Below are positions 5,621 through 6,667 of a stretch of 6,667 nt of DNA, piece after piece. The stretch is from assembly GCA_949742895.1 (NCBI GenBank), contig CATJRT010000169.1, positions 1-6,667 on the forward strand, given 5' to 3'. Source of the stretch: an uncultured Eubacteriales bacterium (lineage in GTDB: Bacteria > Bacillota_A > Clostridia > Oscillospirales > Oscillospiraceae). The position numbers were made by a program, and so were the translations under genes. A model generated the notes under the pieces. The model worked only from the letters and a program-made list of their open reading frames with translations, was not told the origin of the DNA and made no database searches. Position 1 is the first letter of the stretch. Each line of letters opens with the position of its first letter.

Positions 5621-5650
5621 ATTATAACACAGGTAAATTGCACAAGTCTA
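5621..5650 (-). promoter_or_regulatory. Promoter P1 with perfect extended -10
   Basis: The minus strand has TATAAT (5626-5621) preceded by TGT, so TGnTATAAT. The best -35 is TAGACT (5650-5645, four of six matches) at 18 bp spacing. A weak -35 with a perfect extended -10 often indicates a promoter helped by an activator. TTGCAC boxes surround the -35. Confidence 0.65.
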
Positions 5651-5680
5651 TTGCACGTTTTTTGCACCGGTAAATTGCAA
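5632..5680. repeat. Cluster of four TTGCAC/A boxes, candidate regulator binding array
   Basis: On the + strand TTGCAC occurs at 5638-5643, 5651-5656 and 5662-5667, and TTGCAA at 5675-5680, with start spacings of 13, 11 and 13 bp. The outer two lie in an exact 11-bp direct repeat GGTAAATTGCA (5632-5642 and 5669-5679), 37 bp apart. The array flanks and overlaps the -35 region of P1 and sits directly after the ArpU/RinA-like gene, the usual position for the target of such late regulators. Confidence 0.6.
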
Positions 5681-5682
5681 AT

Positions 5683-6204
5683 TCAGTTTACAGCTTTTGC
5701 TCCGTAAAGCCACACAGAAAGGCGTTGCACCAGCCTTTTCCGGTTCCGCCAGACGGTAGAAGTATCACAGTGAATGGCCTCCGCGATTTCCTCATCCGTC
5801 AACCCCTCAATGTACCGGCCGGTGACGGTCTTAACGTATTCATCGTCCGCGATGATGGACAGAGCCTTTTCCATGCGCTCGATCTCATACTCATCTGCGG
5901 CGATGGTGGCCTCCATGTCCGTGACCACCGCTTCCAGGATTTCTTCCGGGGTCAGGCGGACGCTGCTTTTCCCAAAGCGGGTGATGCTCTTACTCCGGCT
6001 TCGGGGGCCATAGGTCTTGATCTCATCCAAGCGTTCCCGGTCATCCTCTAGCTTTTGGCGGAGGGTGGGCAACGCGTAGAGCCTCCGCTCAGTGTCCTTG
6101 AATGCGTTCCGACTGGAACGCTCCGCAGAAAGACGCCCGGCCTCCAGACCGGCATCGACCGCCTTCTTGATAATCTCCTCGACGCTGGGGTTTTTCTTAC
6201 TCAC
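5683..6204 (-). CDS. ArpU/RinA-like phage late transcription regulator (sigma70 region 4-type HTH)
   Basis: A 173-residue protein. The C-terminal part (about 125-168) reads TGRYIEGLTDEEIAEAI followed by CDTSTVWRNRKRLVQRL, a sigma70 region 4-like helix-turn-helix of the kind found in ArpU/RinA-type late regulators. The middle (about 35-115) is rich in charged residues and probably forms long helices or a coiled coil, including the segment RLYALPTLRQKLEDDRERLD. These proteins activate the phage late operon from a site just downstream of their own gene, which fits the box cluster at 5632-5680 and the terminase genes further on. The start is GTG (6202-6204); GGGAGG (6215-6220) is 10 nt upstream and no closer ATG exists. 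That ribosome binding site is inside an inverted repeat (6214-6265). The subfamily is inferred from position and HTH type, not from a clear full-length match. Confidence 0.75.
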   Translation of the reverse strand: MSKKNPSVEEIIKKAVDAGLEAGRLSAERSSRNAFKDTERRLYALPTLRQKLEDDRERLDEIKTYGPRSRSKSITRFGKSSVRLTPEEILEAVVTDMEATIAADEYEIERMEKALSIIADDEYVKTVTGRYIEGLTDEEIAEAIHCDTSTVWRNRKRLVQRLSVWLYGAKAVN

Positions 6205-6213
6205 TGATATTTC

Positions 6214-6265
6214 GCCTCCCTTGTGATGTTATAGCTCTCGGGGGCCATTTCCCCACAAGGGAGGC
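6214..6265 (-). promoter_or_regulatory. 12-bp inverted repeat that masks the regulator's ribosome binding site
   Basis: In the minus-strand RNA GCCTCCCTTGTG (6265-6254) is perfectly complementary to CACAAGGGAGGC (6225-6214), with a 28-nt loop that itself holds GGGG...CCCC. The 3' arm contains the GGGAGG used by the regulator's GTG start. The 5' arm begins 9 nt after the stop codon of the 79-residue gene, so a terminating ribosome could open the stem and couple the two genes. It could instead be a DNA operator. There is no T-run, so it is not a terminator. Confidence 0.65.
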
Positions 6266-6274
6266 CGCCCATTA

Positions 6275-6514
6275 TCATCTTCTACGGATAAACGGATAGT
6301 GGACGCCTAGCCAGATCGGGGGCTGGGCGTTCCCGATGACAGAAAACCACATCCGCCCAGTGAACAGCAGCTTGATTCTCTCCCACAGGGTCAGCCTCCA
6401 GCAGGAAATGACCTGCCCCTCGCCCACAAAGGTGGGCAGGCTCCCCACCTTGTCCTCCATGCCCGGCGGTGGGAGGAAGGTGTGGTTTTGCTCTCGGAAG
6501 GGTACAGGGGTCAT
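6275..6514 (-). CDS. Small phage hypothetical protein, 79 aa
   Basis: The function is not recognised as any named family. The C-terminal half (39-75) reads CWRLTLWERIKLLFTGRMW followed by FSVIG, a pattern I recall from small uncharacterised phage proteins of the form CW+LtwrERlr.LftGr.W. There is no signal peptide, and the hydrophobic LLFTGRMWFSVIG stretch is too short and polar for a clear membrane helix. The ATG (6512-6514) has GGAGGG 7 nt upstream and overlaps the upstream stop codon as ATGA. An alternative minus-strand frame starting at 6521 covers the same DNA but gives a low-complexity Pro/Ala/His/Arg product and is rejected. It lies just before the late regulator and may be co-transcribed with it. 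Confidence 0.72.
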   Translation of the reverse strand: MTPVPFREQNHTFLPPPGMEDKVGSLPTFVGEGQVISCWRLTLWERIKLLFTGRMWFSVIGNAQPPIWLGVHYPFIRRR

Positions 6515-6667
6515 GGTTCATCCCTCCCCATGATGGCGTCCAGCAGACGGCGCCAGAATCCCCGCTTCGGAGGGGCCGGGGCCCAGTCGGCGTCCTTGAC
6601 CTCCAGGGCGTCCGCCTTCTCCTCCATGGAAAGAACTCTAAATTCCAGGGCGTGTACCCGCCCGTTC
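6511..6667 (-). CDS. 3' end of an unidentified gene (cut by window edge)
   Basis: A minus-strand frame is open from the window edge to TGA at 6511-6513, giving 51 residues that end FWRRLLDAIMGRDEP. The piece contains LEFRVLSMEEKADALEVKD, which looks helical. Its stop overlaps the next gene's start as ATGA, and its last codons contain that gene's ribosome binding site, both typical of phage operons. An internal ATG at 6625-6627 has no ribosome binding site, so the true start is probably outside the window. No function can be assigned. Confidence 0.65.
   Translation of the reverse strand, partial: NGRVHALEFRVLSMEEKADALEVKDADWAPAPPKRGFWRRLLDAIMGRDEP

Noticed and set aside
5438..5707. Open frame of 89 codons on the + strand across the intergenic region
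   Set aside because: It runs against all transcription signals found here, and its product is a reading of promoter and terminator DNA.
6282..6521. Alternative 79-codon minus-strand frame overlapping the small hypothetical gene
   Set aside because: The frame starting at 6514 has the better ribosome spacing, the ATGA overlap and a phage-like protein pattern; this one is rich in Pro, Ala, His and Arg with no pattern.

Overview
The window is a piece of a phage or prophage genome. Every credible gene lies on the minus strand, so biological order runs from high to low coordinates. Strong AGGAGG-type ribosome binding sites, sigma70-like promoters, fairly high GC and the type of terminase and late regulator all suggest a Bacillota host, most likely a gut Clostridia/Oscillospiraceae-type bacterium. 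The host is an inference; no host gene is present.

In transcription order: the 3' end of an unidentified gene (6511-6667) overlaps a 79-residue phage hypothetical (6275-6514). Next is an ArpU/RinA-like HTH regulator (5683-6204), whose ribosome binding site lies in a 12-bp inverted repeat. A 243-bp non-coding stretch (5440-5682) follows. It holds four TTGCAC/A boxes, an extended -10 promoter (P1), a strong intrinsic terminator (T1) and a near-consensus second promoter (P2). P1 and T1 together would make a short RNA of about 98 nt. P2 drives a HAD-like phosphatase gene (4972-5439), which ends in another intrinsic terminator (T2, 4931-4960).

After T2 comes a tightly packed block of six genes: two paralogous ParB-like proteins (4287-4901 and 3602-4297), a ParB-ParB-methyltransferase fusion (2044-3609), a clear homologue of CmoA, the carboxy-S-adenosylmethionine synthase (1359-2054), then the small (814-1326) and large (1-830, cut by the window edge) terminase subunits. 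The first four overlap one another by 8-11 bp, and the two terminase genes overlap by 17 bp.

The most interesting content is the ParB/ParB/ParB2-MTase/CmoA cassette placed directly before the DNA packaging genes. CmoA makes the rare cofactor Cx-SAM from SAM and prephenate. Its known use is tRNA wobble modification through CmoB, which is not present here. My hypothesis is that this phage makes Cx-SAM so that the neighbouring ParB-fused transferase can carboxymethylate its DNA (or another target) late in infection, before packaging. The CmoA assignment is well supported by sequence; the DNA modification role is inference.
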